NCBI RefSeq assembly: GCF_900496995.4
Contig: NC_044018.1
Span: 14,346,501 to 14,410,500 of the forward strand
Direction: 5' to 3'
Length of the DNA stretch: 64,000 nt
DNA from: Aquila chrysaetos chrysaetos
Taxonomy: Eukaryota > Chordata > Aves > Accipitriformes > Accipitridae
Both the position numbers and the translations under genes were made by a program. Each line of letters starts with the position of its first letter. Positions within the stretch are counted from its first letter, which is position 1. A model generated the notes under the pieces. That model did no database searches. It was not told where the DNA came from and saw nothing but the letters and a program-made list of their open reading frames with translations. Positions 45,624-57,410 of this stretch are shown in pieces.

Positions 45624-47581
45624 CACTGCAGGTGAGTTCCGAATTATTAAGGGAGGAGCATATGACAAAAAAGAAATAGAAAAGTGTGAAAGGATTTTTG
45701 GTTTTGCTAATAAGAATTATTTAATGTTTAAAAATTGGAAGCCTTTTAAAGAGTAATAATTAAGGATGAAATATGAGTAATTTTTTTTTAAATGTGCTCA
45801 ATTTTAATCTCTTTACCTTCTAACTTCTTGAGAAGGGGGAAGAAAAAAAAAAAAGCTCCTCCAAACATTCTTTGTGTAATGTTGCTCAGAGCAACCTGGA
45901 GCTTACTTTGTATCTTTGTTAAAATCCATTTAGAAGTTGCATGTTAATCTGTTCCTTTGAGAAGGGAAGGCAAGGCAAGGCAAAGGAAAATATCAAGGCA
46001 TGTTTCATATAGATTCTTGTTATAGATTCATTGCAGGATTTAAAAAAAAATTTTACATTCATTGCAGGATTTAAAAAAATATATTTCTAGAACTGAAATC
46101 ACAAATTTGCTGAGTTTGTATTTTCTACTGATACATCCACAGAAGTAAAAAACAATAAACAATTGCTTCAATTATCTCTCCATACTATATACATTTGGTT
46201 TCACAAATCATTCCTGTAATTGCTTTTACAAAAATAGCGATCTCTATAACAAAGTGAAATAATTTTCAGTGTTGTTAGCATCGTAAAGAAAGTGCTAAGT
46301 GTGTCCAACTAAACTGTCCATTCATTCTAAGTTATTTTTAGCTTATTTAAAAAAGAATATGCAATATTCATTGGTTAAGATGAATAAAACCACCCTGGAA
46401 ATGCATAAGATTTACTGTTTTCCTCAAGGCATCGTAAGTCTTCATTAAACATTGACACCCTTCCTGCTGGTCTAAATAGTCTTTTATCTTATATCCTCTC
46501 TGTGTTAAATCACTTTATACTGACACATGGATTTAGCGAGGAAATGTAAGTGGTTATGAGATACTTCAGTTTGTACCACCTTATATCCAACAACAATTGA
46601 CCCTAGATTTTCTCCAAGGAATAGTATCTTGAGCAACACTGGATTCAATATGTTCTAGATCAGAGTTTGATTACAGTCTGAGGCAGCAGTGTCACCTACT
46701 AAATGAGTAGCACATCTTCCCGCACTATTTACATTTTTGCTGCCATCAGAGCTCTGACCCATGGACCTTCTGCTGAATAGTCTAACAGCCGCTTGCAAGA
46801 ATCAGTTGCAGCTAGTTAGCATGGACTTGCTACATAAACTAATCAGATAGGGTTCAAACACCTGATGAGCAGTTCCTGCTTTTGAAAAATTGCTGGACAA
46901 TGTATCTATTTCACTTATAAAAAAACTAATGAATATGAGGGACCTAGCGCTCTGTTGCATTGTGAAAGGTAAGAGGATTTTTTTTCTCACAGCACAGAAT
47001 CACACTCCTGACATTGCAATGAAAACTTGACACCCACAAACAGGCTTTTTAATTTTTTTTTTTTTTTAATTCCAGCTGTTTTGTTATTGGTAATGCTACT
47101 AGTCTTTCATATATAAGTGGTAAAAACACATTTGCAATAGCTGACCTGGTGATCTTGGTGCTTGGCTAGATAGCATGTCAGCACATGTGCTGTGTTTATC
47201 TTGTAGTAGCAAGACGCTGAGGCCAATTGCTGTCCTAGATCATCTGGAGACCCCCAGCTCCTCTGTTCCTTGTCTGACTCCTCCACACATCCAGATCAGT
47301 CAGTATTCTTTTCTCTAAAAAGCTGCTTGCCCAATATTACAACATGCTCTACGATTAGGTTGGATATGGAAAGGGTCTCAATAGTTCTCTTTTCTCCTAT
47401 CTTTGTTATGCAAACTTACTTTAAAATCTCTCTGAAAGGGGAGGTTTTCACAGTTCTTCACAATAAATCTTCAGAGTTAAAACGAAGTTATTCAAAGGTT
47501 CCAAACTGATGCTTCTGGAAACTGATGTCTTCAGTTCCGCTAAATAATACATAGAGCACTTTGGTTTGTATTCTCCCTCAG
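45624..47581. other. AT-rich unique DNA
   Basis: No gene is supported. Contains (GGCAA)3 near 45968-45983, the tandem duplication at 46026-46080 and a T15 run at 47053-47067. Confidence 0.5.
46026..46080. repeat. Tandem duplication, about 31-bp period
   Basis: ATTCATTGCAGGATTTAAAA occurs at 46026 and again at 46057, each followed by an A run. The near identity of the two copies indicates a recent local duplication, possibly by slippage between the A tracts. Confidence 0.9.
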
Positions 47582-47601
47582 TATCAAACAGCCATGTCCA
47601 G
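47582..47601 (+). other. Candidate 20-nt microexon
   Basis: A strong acceptor (TTTGTATTCTCCCTCAG, ending 47581) and a strong donor (CCAG|GTAAGAA at 47602) lie only 20 bases apart. If used, it would add 20 nt and shift the frame. Such close pairs also occur by chance and are usually not spliced. Confidence 0.12.
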
Positions 47602-47654
47602 GTAAGAATTCCTTTACCGGGCAGTTCAGTCAGGCAGGCACAGAAATGTTAGTC

Positions 47655-47842
47655 AGAAGAGAGTCCTGAAGGTTTTTCAGACTAGCCTCTCACTTGAAAT
47701 TATTACTAGCACTAGGTAAAATCAGTCTGCGTTTTCTCTAGCCAAGATTTGAAAACTTCCAAGGATGGAGGTAACCTGTTCCAGGGAGGCATGACACTGG
47801 TAATTTCTATTTAACTAAGAAGTCTTTCCTAAAATAAAAAGA
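47655..47842 (-). mobile_element. Old CR1 3' region remnant
   Basis: On the plus strand the order AAACTTCCAAGGATGGAGGT, AACCTGTTCCAGGG, then AAGAAGTCTTTCCTAAAAT is the reversed CR1 3' region ('...cttccagggatggag...cctgttccag...ttcttcctaat'). Several indels and no readable ORF2. The 3' terminus is not clearly present. Confidence 0.5.
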
Positions 47843-48894
47843 TTCATTATAGAAAAGACAGCAGGAGCAGAGCTTCTTTGTGATGATGGTTTTGTAATAT
47901 CTATGTGTGTCAAACTGTTCCATATAAACTATACATCTCCAACGGAGCCAGTGTATTCTGCATTTAAACTAATAACAGGGGAAGAGATATTTGTATAATG
48001 CTTTATCAAACCTTGATGGCTAGATGACACAATTCTATTTACCCCCGACAGAAAAATGTTTAATTTATGAACATAGCAAGGCTGAATAGTTATACCAAGT
48101 TTGTAATAATAATGGTTATTCAAGTTACTACAGATGTCCCACACTGATAACTGTGGAATAATCAACCTGGGGACTTAGCTGGTATCTGTATCTTTCTACC
48201 AACCTGTCTGCTGAATTCTATTTCTTATTCAAGAAACAGATAGGATGCCAGTAGGAGTTAGAGGTCAAAATCCTACATTTAACACTTTAACTTTTTTAGA
48301 TAATATTCTGAACTCTGATGTTGACTTATGACTACTGAATGATCAAGTCTCAGTCTCTGAAAAAAATAGTCCTCTAATGCTGATAGATATTTCCAGATTA
48401 TTTAACTCACAAAATTTCAGAGGAAACAACTTACACGATGAAATAGAATATAATCACTTTATCTCTGAAGTCCATTCACGTCATTAGGATCTGCAAACAT
48501 GACATTTATTGATTTTATGAAGCTCTAAAGGCAATTTATATTCAATATCCCATAAGAAAATATTTTTTCAAAAAATAAATCTAGGAACTTGCTTCACCTT
48601 CTTTGCTCTCTTGTTAAGGAAAACCACTAACGTAGGCACAATAGTTTGCCTGCTTTACATAACAATTTTGTCTGTTTTATGGAAAGACCTAGATTATACA
48701 GTGATCCATAAAATAGCTAGCATGAGAAAAAGACACAGACAAAAGAAACCCAAGGAATCTGTAAACACAAAATTCCAGTAAGATTGAAGAAAGGAAAGCT
48801 GTCTGAACACATGGCTTTCTTTTGACATTTCCAGTGAGCAAACTGGTATTTAAGTAGCTGTAGAATACATCAGAAGTACCTTGGTTAAAGGAGG
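47843..48894. other. Unique non-coding DNA
   Basis: No gene or repeat is recognised. Sequence is AT-rich with scattered stops. Confidence 0.55.
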
Positions 48895-49624
48895 TGTCGT
48901 GGATGGAGTGATTCATTTCACTCATAAGAGAGAAGCAACAATACACTTTATTGATATAGAACAGTGAGTTAACAAAGTTCAATGGTAAATGCAACAGCGG
49001 TTTAACAAGATTCGATGGCAAGGTACACTTGATATTTTCTGCATAGAGGACAGGGTCAGACAAAACTGTCAGGGAGACCCTCCTGTTGGGTCACGAGGTT
49101 CAGAAAGGACCTCCTTGCTTTCTAAACTCCTTCTCAGAGAGGAGTCCAGGTGCAGGTGGATCCACTCCTCGTCCCAGACATGGTCAACGGTTTATGTCTA
49201 AAGGATTATATATGTGTAATCAATCCTTTATATCACTTAGCTAAGATTTCAAAGTTGAGCATGCTATTAATCACTTATCAAGAATCTGTTGGGGCAAGGA
49301 ATCTCTCAGCCTCGAGCAGTGACCTTGAGAGGTGTCCCTACTCAAGGGGAGATCCTGGTGTTCAGCCCGCTGCCGTGCAGGAGAGCTCAACGGGCCCTGG
49401 GCTGTCCACTAGTTACGGAGTAAGACGATTGACTTACGGTCATATCTGCATACCAGCAAGATGTCTGGGTCGCTGTTCCAGACAGCCCTTGGCTACCATG
49501 TTGCCATCCAGCACCCAAAGTCCGGACTAAGCTGGATGCAGCCATCACAACCCCCACTGGTGGTTATGGCTTAAGCTGGGGGGGGGAGGAGGGGGCACAG
49601 CACCACAGAAAGGGCAGTGTTACA
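48895..49624 (-). mobile_element. Antisense LTR, nearly complete (LTR-C copy 2)
   Basis: Read on the minus strand the element begins TGTAACACTGCCC (49624), passes a G/C-rich block and ends near TCCATCCACGACA (48895). AATAAA (complement of 48947-48952) lies about 50 bases before the end, as expected for the R region. The 48990-49450 part is almost identical to 21656-22122. TG...CA ends are plausible, but the flanks (AGGAGG at left, ATACAT at right) do not match, so the duplication is lost or the ends are slightly different. No internal retroviral genes are present: it is a solo LTR. Open frames of 124 and 126 codons within it are unrelated to known proteins. Confidence 0.75.
48947..48952 (-). 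promoter_or_regulatory. Poly(A) signal of LTR-C copy 2
   Basis: AATAAA on the minus strand near the 3' end of the LTR, followed by a T/G-containing stretch. The homologous site in copy 1 (21611-21616) reads AGTAAA. Confidence 0.6.
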
Positions 49625-51437
49625 ATACATTTAAAAAAAACAACATATTTTCATGCAAAAGAGATTACTACAGGAAAATGGTGGTTTGAGTAATTTTCAG
49701 TTTTATCTATCACTCCTGAAACAATTTAAAAAATTTCCATTACTCTTGAGAGACTTATGACCCATCTAATAGCATATAATCATTATATATTTTAGCAATA
49801 AATTGGAATTGATTTTAAAAGAATTTCAGGGCAAGAGTGATATCCAAAATATAGCCGAACATGTGAAGTTGTTACTTTAAAAGTGGAAAATGCCTGCCCT
49901 ACATGTTCTTTTGTTTGATCTGACAGCACATATTTTTGATGGAATTGATTGCACAAGGAAATAATTGACAGGATGTGCAAATTGTACCTGATGAATTTGA
50001 TCTGTGACTCACTGGCTTATCAGTGTTGATTGGAAAACATTACTGTACTACAGCAAATACAATACACTCATATCTGCAACTCAGCAGTCAGAAAAGTCCA
50101 TTGAAAAGAAATGGCTTATTTTGTACACTTAGTATAGGGTGCATTTCCCCCCCCCCCCCCAGATCATGAATTAGATTTTTTGACCCTGATTCAGCAAGGT
50201 ACATAAGCCCACACATAACTTATGTAGCATTTTAAATGAAGAATAAAGTGAATATTTTGGTGCCTGGAACAGGACATTTAAAAGCTGATGTGTAAAAAAA
50301 GCTCCACAAACCTGTGTTCCAGGCTACCCTTGGGCATACACAGGGAAGGACTTACATGAAATGCCTGAGTCACTCTAAGGGCTTGTTGGTACAAGATAAA
50401 CATCCTTTTTCTCTACCTTGCCCTTTCCACCCCTATTCCTGGCCCTGCAGTCCCATGTGTGCCCTTTAACTGATTCCAACATTCATTTTGCAATGAATGC
50501 ATTTTGCATTGAATCCATTAAGTAAACTAACCAAACAAAATTCTTCCTTCTTTTTTTTTATACTGGGTTAGTTCTCTGCCTGCTTAGTCCCACTCAAGTT
50601 CAGGTACCAGCACAAGGGACTAGAAGGCAAATATGCAGCCCATGGAAGGGGCAAAAAAAAAGAAGTGCAAATTTAGACTGGCAATGCCATCAGTTGTAAT
50701 TCTATTCTGAAATTCACTGGAAGTCTTGCTGTTCAACTTGAAATAACCTTTAGTAACTGAATGTCATCTCCTAAAGATGGTCAGATGCTGTTCCCTGATT
50801 TGACAGGAAGAAGCAAAGGCAGAAAGGAGCAAGCTATCTGCCATCTTTCAATTAAAAGAAAAAAAAAAAAAAAAGCTTTTGCAGTACCTGAAGTAATACC
50901 TGTGGAGCAGCTGAAGTGTCTACTTCCAGAAGTCACATCCAAAGACACATCCAAAAGCCATTTATGGAAATTAAAAAAAAAACCAAATATTTTGACAGGC
51001 CAGACTTCCCACAGTCTGATCACCTACAAGCTTGTTAAATGAAGTTCATTTTTTTGAGGGAAAAGAACACATTTTTCAGTACAGGTATTCAAAGGATAAC
51101 ATGGGATGTGTTTATACCACAGTTACTGTAGTGAGAGTACTCTTGGTGTTTTCAGCAGGCCTTTGATCAGATCCAGAGATGACATTTATACTAATAAAGA
51201 CAGAATGATGTACAAAAGCACAATCAATAAAGAATACTCTGGGATAGTAGCAGGGAAGTCAGACTGATGCTGGAGAGAATGGTGAGGTGAGGAGAGGAAG
51301 GAGTCGAAAGAAGAAAAAGGGAGGTAAAGGAAACATGTTCTGGGGAAACATTTTTCATCTGTACATCACAGCTTAAGCTAGTGGTGTTCTGTTAGTCATG
51401 CTAGTTCTGTTAGTGATGTCAGCTAGTCATATTCTGT
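49625..51437. other. Unique non-coding DNA
   Basis: No gene is supported. C14 run at 50147-50160 and A16 run at about 50859-50874. Frames of up to 93 codons (50761-51042, +) span the A run and are lysine-rich for that reason. Short CTGTTAGT repeats lie at about 51388-51420. Confidence 0.5.
50147..50160. repeat. Poly(C) run, 14 nt, followed by AG
   Basis: An uninterrupted C14 preceded by TTT and followed directly by AG, which imitates a splice acceptor. Poly(C) runs of this length are uncommon. Confidence 0.95.
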
Positions 51438-51570
51438 TGTGGTGGGTTGACCCTGTCTGGATGCCAGGTGCCCACCAAAGCCGCTCTATCACTCTCCCTC
51501 CTTGGCTGGACAGAGGAGAGAACATGTAACAAAAGCCTCGTGGGTCGAGATAGGGATAGGGAGAGATTGC
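51438..51570 (-). mobile_element. LTR 3'-end fragment
   Basis: TGTGGTGGGTTGACCCTG at the left is the reversed end of the common bird LTR superfamily (minus-strand ...CAGGGTCAACCCACCACA). It continues with GGATGCCAGGTGCCCACC, AAAGCCGCTCTATCACTC and CTCGTGGGTCGAGATAGGG, in the order seen in complete copies of this superfamily. Similarity is lost at about 51570, so only the last 130 bases of the LTR remain. Confidence 0.8.
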
Positions 51571-51985
51571 GTGTAGCTTCAAGTTGTTACCTCCAAAGGG
51601 CCTTAAAGAAGAGCAGCATGTCTATTCCATCTAGATGAGGTTCATAGGCCGATCCATAGACCCAGTAAGATATTATGGTGGTGTCCTGGAAGACTAGAAC
51701 CAAGCCCTTATTTTTATTTGAAATGTCTTTATCTGCTAATAATTACAGCTGTTGCCAGAGAAGCTGGCTCAGTAACCCACAGGAGTGCTTCCTAACATAT
51801 TTCAGTCAAAATCCAGTGGACTAAAAAAAAAAAAGACTTATCATTAAAGTGTTTAAAATTAGCCAGTTTAATTTAAATAAACAGTTTAGGGAGCGATTGC
51901 ATGAAGAGGTCATACAGAAGATTTTTAGGGGCTGGTGTATTTCTGGCAAATGAAAAGCAACAGGTCATAGTAATTTCTTTTACAG
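51571..51985. other. Unique DNA between LTR stub and candidate exon
   Basis: No feature is recognised. An A12 run lies at about 51823-51834. Confidence 0.5.
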
Positions 51986-52037
51986 TCATGTAACAGATCC
52001 AGAAGAGGATCCTATTGATTGCCTAGAAGAGCATGAG
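51986..52037 (+). other. Candidate short exon (52 nt), unidentified
   Basis: Acceptor TAATTTCTTTTACAG ends at 51985 and donor GAG|GTGAGA starts at 52038. The single open frame gives the acidic peptide HVTDPEEDPIDCLEEHE, starting with one base that completes a codon and ending in phase 0. The composition looks protein-like. The same frame stays open across the donor to 52379 and contains a second good acceptor (CACTGTTTCTTTCAG, ending 52080) in front of VGAFTPWLSLVDRISRGSLL. The 43-bp gap between the sites is too short for a normal intron. I do not recognise the peptide. Confidence 0.27.
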
Positions 52038-53764
52038 GTGAGAAAGGTCTGTTGTTTGTTCAGTCACTGTTTCTTTCAGGTGGGTGCCTTCACACCCTGG
52101 CTTAGCCTTGTTGATAGGATCAGTCGTGGCAGTTTGCTTTACTACTGCATATGTTCTGTATTACGGACATTAAAAAAAAAAGAAAAAAAGAGTCTAATTC
52201 TTAAAGTATTTACTCTTATGATACCCAAAGGCATTTCAATCCATTTGGGGGGGTGGGGGGAGAAATTACTTTCTGGAAATATGAGTTCATATTCAAACAG
52301 GTGTTTTACATGGTGGAGAAAAAGGGGAAATACAGACTGTAATTTTCATGACAATTATAGCATCCCCTTAGAAAAATAATAAATTAGTTCTTTTCTTTTT
52401 AGATTACCATACTTCTTCTGGATTCAAACATTTTTTCAATGAATCTGATCTAAAACAGAGGTAAAAAAAAAAACCCAACATGTTTTTCTTCAGCTTTCTA
52501 TTCCATTTGGGAAAAGAAAGAATGTCCAATAATAAATGCTTCATTCAGAACAACTTGTCATTTACAGTGACTGCTTCTGAAAAGTATTTTTTTTTCATGT
52601 CAAACATAGCAAGAGAAATTCTTCTCTCTGAATTGTAACAGACTAAGAAAAATTGTAAAAAATGAAAAAATTCAAGAGTCATAAGCAGTCCCTCTAGTTT
52701 GTGAAATGTATAGTTGTTAATGGTATGTTAATACACAGTTAAATAACAGGAATTATAAAATGACACTAATAATACATTTATGTTATTAACGTCTTTTCAA
52801 AATGTCCATAATAAAAATGAGGAAAAGCTCTGAAAATTATTTTCTCTCTTTTTCTCTTAAAAACTGTTTTATTTTTATTATTCTAACAGTAATTTGTTAC
52901 TTTAATAGTAATAATAGTAATCATTGACCATAGTTGCAATCTTAAGAGAGACAGAACACAATGAGAAAAATGAAGGGGTTTTCTTCCATATATGAATGAT
53001 AATTTTTCATGTTATTACTTTAAAGAAGAAAAGGATGGATTGAAAAAAACATTTCAGATTCTGCAGAGCAATTAAGACTGCAAGGGAATTTGTACTAGAG
53101 GTCTGACACTAAAACGAGAATCAGACCCAATTTTCTCCTAAACTAGTGATAGGTAGACAGATAGATACATAAACAGCTAAATAAAACGAATTTCTACTGA
53201 AGTTTATTTCTAGTTCAATCATATTTTCCCCTACATTTTTTTCTTTTTTTTTCCCCCAGCATGCATAGGTATATTTCTTTTTGATTTAATCACACATTCT
53301 AAATGTTCATATATGAACATCTGTGCTATATGTGACTGTATGTTTACTCATTTCTGGACCTTCAGTGGGCTCAGTGAAGACAGTCACAGTGAATATACTT
53401 CAGAGCAGACACTGAGTTAAAATTATCTTCAAAAAAATGCAGACTGTATTTCAAGATGTTTAGTTAATTATGGAAATTGCAGTAAGATCATAGACAGTTT
53501 GGGGAACACAGATACTACCTTCCTTTGATAGATATCTTTGAAAATTTGTTGCTCATTCATACATATAAGCATATCCTTACTTGTCTTTAAAACTGTGGAT
53601 GGTATTTTTCCTAATGACAGGAATTATGCATTTAAATTACACACTACAAAGTATTGCAGAGAAAACCAGTGACATAGGATCAGCAAATAAGAATATAAAC
53701 TGAAAAATCATAAATATTCAATTGTGAGAATATACTGACTGCATAGAAGACATTAAGAAGGTTT
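52038..53764. other. AT-rich unique DNA
   Basis: No supported gene beyond the open frame running on from the candidate exon. G-rich patch (GGGGGGGTGGGGGGA) at about 52247-52261 and several A/T runs. No mobile element is recognised. Confidence 0.5.
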
Positions 53765-53860
53765 TGCAGTAAAGGACCCCAGGGTGCCGGTACATGAGAG
53801 GTGATCATGAGCCAGCTGGGTAGTTCACAATGATGACAGAGGATTGCTGAAATGACCACA
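53765..53860 (+). mobile_element. Possible small CR1 ORF2 fragment
   Basis: AGTAAAGGACCCCAGGGTGC, then GGTGATCATGAGCCAGCTGG, follows the order of a CR1 ORF2 segment ('aaggacctgggggtgctggt...ctgaacatgagccagca'). Only about 95 bp can be matched, with gaps. It is isolated from other CR1 sequence. Confidence 0.35.
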
Positions 53861-55486
53861 AGCCTTAAGATTTGTATGGTGAAGCCTAACTTCTTAATAG
53901 GAGCTTCAATTGTTGTTCACTCATTTTAGGTATCAGTAACACTAAATGCAGCAAAGTTGCAGCTCAGTGTTCAGCTGCAACCGAGGTTTTTAAAAGGCTA
54001 TTTTAAGAGGCAGGTGGAAACAAACTATAACAGTAGAGATTGTACAGATATTTTTCTAATTTTAAAGCTGTCACATTTAGTTACTGTTCTTCTGCACCTA
54101 AAGAAAATCCAGAGAACATTTTCATCTTTAAGACATCATGTTGATGAAATGGCAAACACACCTCTTTATTGGAATCTATAACTAAAAAATAAAGAAATAA
54201 TGAGAATATATATATTTTTTCAGTAGTAAGATATTTCTTTAATACAGTCAGCCTAATGTTCATAACAAGTATTCTTCATTAGAAGAAATGAAACCCAGTC
54301 TTGTCTTTTTTTTCCCCAGACATTTTAATAACAAAGGAGACTATAGAACATGCAAAGATTACATATTCAGTGCAAATTAAGACATCAATATTAATATGTC
54401 TCCTGCTTTAGGAAAAACCAAATGCCCATAAGAATTCAGTTTACCCCTTTACAGTTATCCTCTGCCCTAGTCTCCATCAAAGCATTGTTTGATCTGCCTT
54501 TGGAAGCTGTTGGCAGGCAATGCCTCAGAATGCAAAGCAACAGCCCTGGAACTACTGGGGTTTATCATGTTTACTTAAAAAATCATTTTCTTCAGGGAAA
54601 CTCAAAGTTCACCCATTAGAAGGATTCTGATGTTGCCAGATAAAAATTGAAGAATTATATTATAACAATTATACTAGTGAAAATACAGGCATATTTTTGT
54701 ATTCTTTAATCAACCCATGTACTATTTGGCTTGAGAGATGCTAAAAAAAAGAACAACAGGCAGAATAACTCCTTTAATTTTTCTGGAGATGTTCTAGATT
54801 GGCTAGATTGAAAGCATGAGACAGATTTTTTTTTTTTAATTTCTTATTTTTTCCTAGTAAACTATTTTGCTAGAACAGGCAAGCAAATCTATTGGCATTT
54901 TTGTTCATACAGTGCTCAGTTTCCCATGGCTTCAAGGTGAGCTGGAGAAAAAGTGAGCTGGCCAGAAAGAAAGAAAAAAAAAAAAGGATCATTTATGACT
55001 TCCATGCTTCTTTTTTACTGAATAGCATGCAACAGACCTTGTTCTGTTCTCCATCAGCAAAGCTCTCAGTAGATTTGGTAAGCATAGAAGTAATATCTGC
55101 ATTATTTCTCCAGTCATAATAAGCATTTGTGCTGCTTCCCCACTGAATAAGAGTCTTGACATGATGACATAGAACCTGGAGATTATTATTTATTATGAAA
55201 ATGCCACTGCCAACTCATTTCATATTAATTTCATTTTTAGGGTTTTAATATTTTAATATTTTAGTCGTTCTTATTGTTATACATGCCCTTGTTTAAATAT
55301 TTTTTTTCACTGAAACGTTCATCAACAGAATCTTTATAAAGCCCTTATGGAACAGCTTATTTGATTTACTTTTAAAATTAAAATAAAAACAACTTTCAGT
55401 AACAAAAAGATGAAGTATGCTATTTTTTAGAATTTATGAAATGCACTAGTTAGTTAGAATAAATACGGTTAAATGTTTGTATCTTG

Positions 55487-55506
55487 CTTCAGTTCAGTTC
55501 AGTTCA
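55487..55506. repeat. (CAGTT)n microsatellite
   Basis: Four TTCAG/CAGTT units in tandem. Confidence 0.9.
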
Positions 55507-56333
55507 GGGGCACAAAACTGCTAACAGGACTTGTGTAACATTTTTTTATATACTTCACTATATAAATAACAATGTGGTTTATTATAAAATTATATATATA
55601 TAATATATGAAAACTATATTATGTATCAACTTATACTATGTATTATAAATTTCCATATCTTATTTATTTACATGTCTATTTATAAAGGGGGAGAAATAAT
55701 CTTATTCAGAATAAATTAAATTTAATATAGAACAAGACACGAGAGCAAGAAATTCAATGAGTGATCATGGAAAAAGGAGAAAGTGTATTTGTGACAGTGT
55801 AAGTTACCTTCACGGTCTTATAGAAAAAGATTTAGCTTTAAAAAATATGGGAACATCTGTATTGTACTGCAGTCTGTAAAGTGCAGCTGGTCTAGGCAGA
55901 GAAAAGCTCCGCTGCCAGATTTCTACAGAGTTGTCCTGCCTAGTTAAAATCACTTATAACACTTCCATGCTGCTTCCAAATCTGTGCCAAGAGCAAAGTG
56001 GCTTTAATGGACCAAGAAATCCTAGCCAACATTTGCTCAATTTTACAAGCAGCAAGTTATTTTGGCAATAAGCAACCAAAGAAGAATAATAAACATACCA
56101 TCATGTTCAGCAAAGGTCTTACTGAATATTGAGAGTGGAATAACAGCTCATATTTTCTATTTGTTAGCTTATTTCTAAGAACGAAGAATGGATGAAGAAA
56201 TATTTAGGCAGAAATGCAGTTTAAACTTCTAGGGAGTGTGTTTGAGTGCTTTTGTTTTCTGCTGATGAAAAGACTAAACAGAAAATGAGGGGGTAGAAAG
56301 CTCAAAAAGCAAAACAGCATTTCAGTCCTACTT

Positions 56334-56669
56334 CTACCTCTGTGCTGATTTCAAAGGTAGTTTGCCTGTCCAAGCAATACAGCAACACACATGAAATCTG
56401 CAGGTCACAGCAGTCAGTGTGCACAGGTTCACAACTGGAGATTTTCCGTGTATTATCTTCCAATTCAGCTTATTATGGAAATAAAAGCTCCCTAAATGTA
56501 TTCTGCTGAGTTTCAAGCACAGGTCTGCTTCCTTTTCTTTACAGTCACAGAGCTTGTGCTCCCCTTCTGGATAATAGATTATGTGACCTTGTACAGAAAC
56601 TTTCTGTGCAGGTTGATTCATTGCCACACCTTGAAGAAGCTGAATTGCTAACAGCGAGATGACTGCCAT
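56334..56669 (-). other. 111-codon frame with signal-peptide-like start
   Basis: The minus-strand frame begins with a short hydrophobic stretch (MAVISLLAIQLLQGVA) and an acceptable start context (AGCTATGG). A cysteine-containing polar region (HKLCDCKEKEADLCLKL) and a second cysteine cluster (CRFHVCCC) follow. This layout would suit a small secreted protein or a first exon. However, no family is recognised, no strong donor follows (only GAG|GTAGAA near the end), and frames of this length occur by chance in the window. Recorded for checking only. Confidence 0.15.
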
Positions 56670-57410
56670 AGCTTTTCATTATCTTCTAATTATGAAAACT
56701 GAGGGCTTATAATTAAGTTCAAACATAGTAAGACAATGAGAGTAGGCTTTTACAGGGCTTCCCACTATACCCCACAATTCCATTAAAATAAGATTTAGAA
56801 ATAATATATCTTTGTGTTTATTATATAGCTGAAAGTTAAAATGTTCTGCAGTAGTCTGTATTCAGCTCTTTCACAATACATGAGGAAAATTTAGAGACAA
56901 AGTTCAGTGTTAAAATTCAGGTGCATTGCTCAGAGCACAATACAGCTGCAGAGTCTAAACTATGCTTTTCCAAAACAAAGGGACGCTCTTTCAAGAAGCA
57001 AGTTATCTACTAAGAAAAGAAGATAGTGGGATACACTTGGATGCATTTTGTTGTTATTATTGCAGTATTTATGTGAATGAATTCCACAGGAAAATCCAAT
57101 TCAAAAGCAACATGACGAAAAATTTCAGCTCATAGTTAGAAAAAATAAGTCTTTTTGCATTTCGGAAAAAGCCAGTTTCCATATTCTTTCAACTGACTGA
57201 CCAGGTCTATTCTCTCTTGATCCAGTCTCCTGAACCTCACTGAGTAACCCATGGGAAGTAAAACATTACAGTTCAAAGAAACATAATACTGCTTCATTGT
57301 CCTACTAGCCTCGGGCATGTTTATTCTCCTTTCATGTTTGCGTAACAGCTAGGTTATTCTGGGAATCAAGAATTTAGTCCCAAGATACTGCTTTTATCTG
57401 TCTCTTTTTT

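Larger units (their letters stand above)
53861..57410. other. AT-rich unique DNA with simple repeats
   Basis: No gene is supported. (CAGTT)4 lies at about 55487-55506 and (TA)n at about 55590-55609. Unassigned minus-strand frames occur at 56334-56669 (listed separately) and 57136-57318 (60 codons, no motif). Confidence 0.5.

Noticed and set aside
48689..49530. 124- and 126-codon frames at the antisense LTR
   Set aside because: They run through LTR-C and its border, and the LTR copy at 21.6 kb breaks them. Not coding.
21559..49624. The LTR-C pair as the two ends of a single 28-kb provirus
   Set aside because: No retroviral genes lie between them, copy 1 is truncated, their edges are diverged, and the interval contains independent CR1 and LTR insertions.
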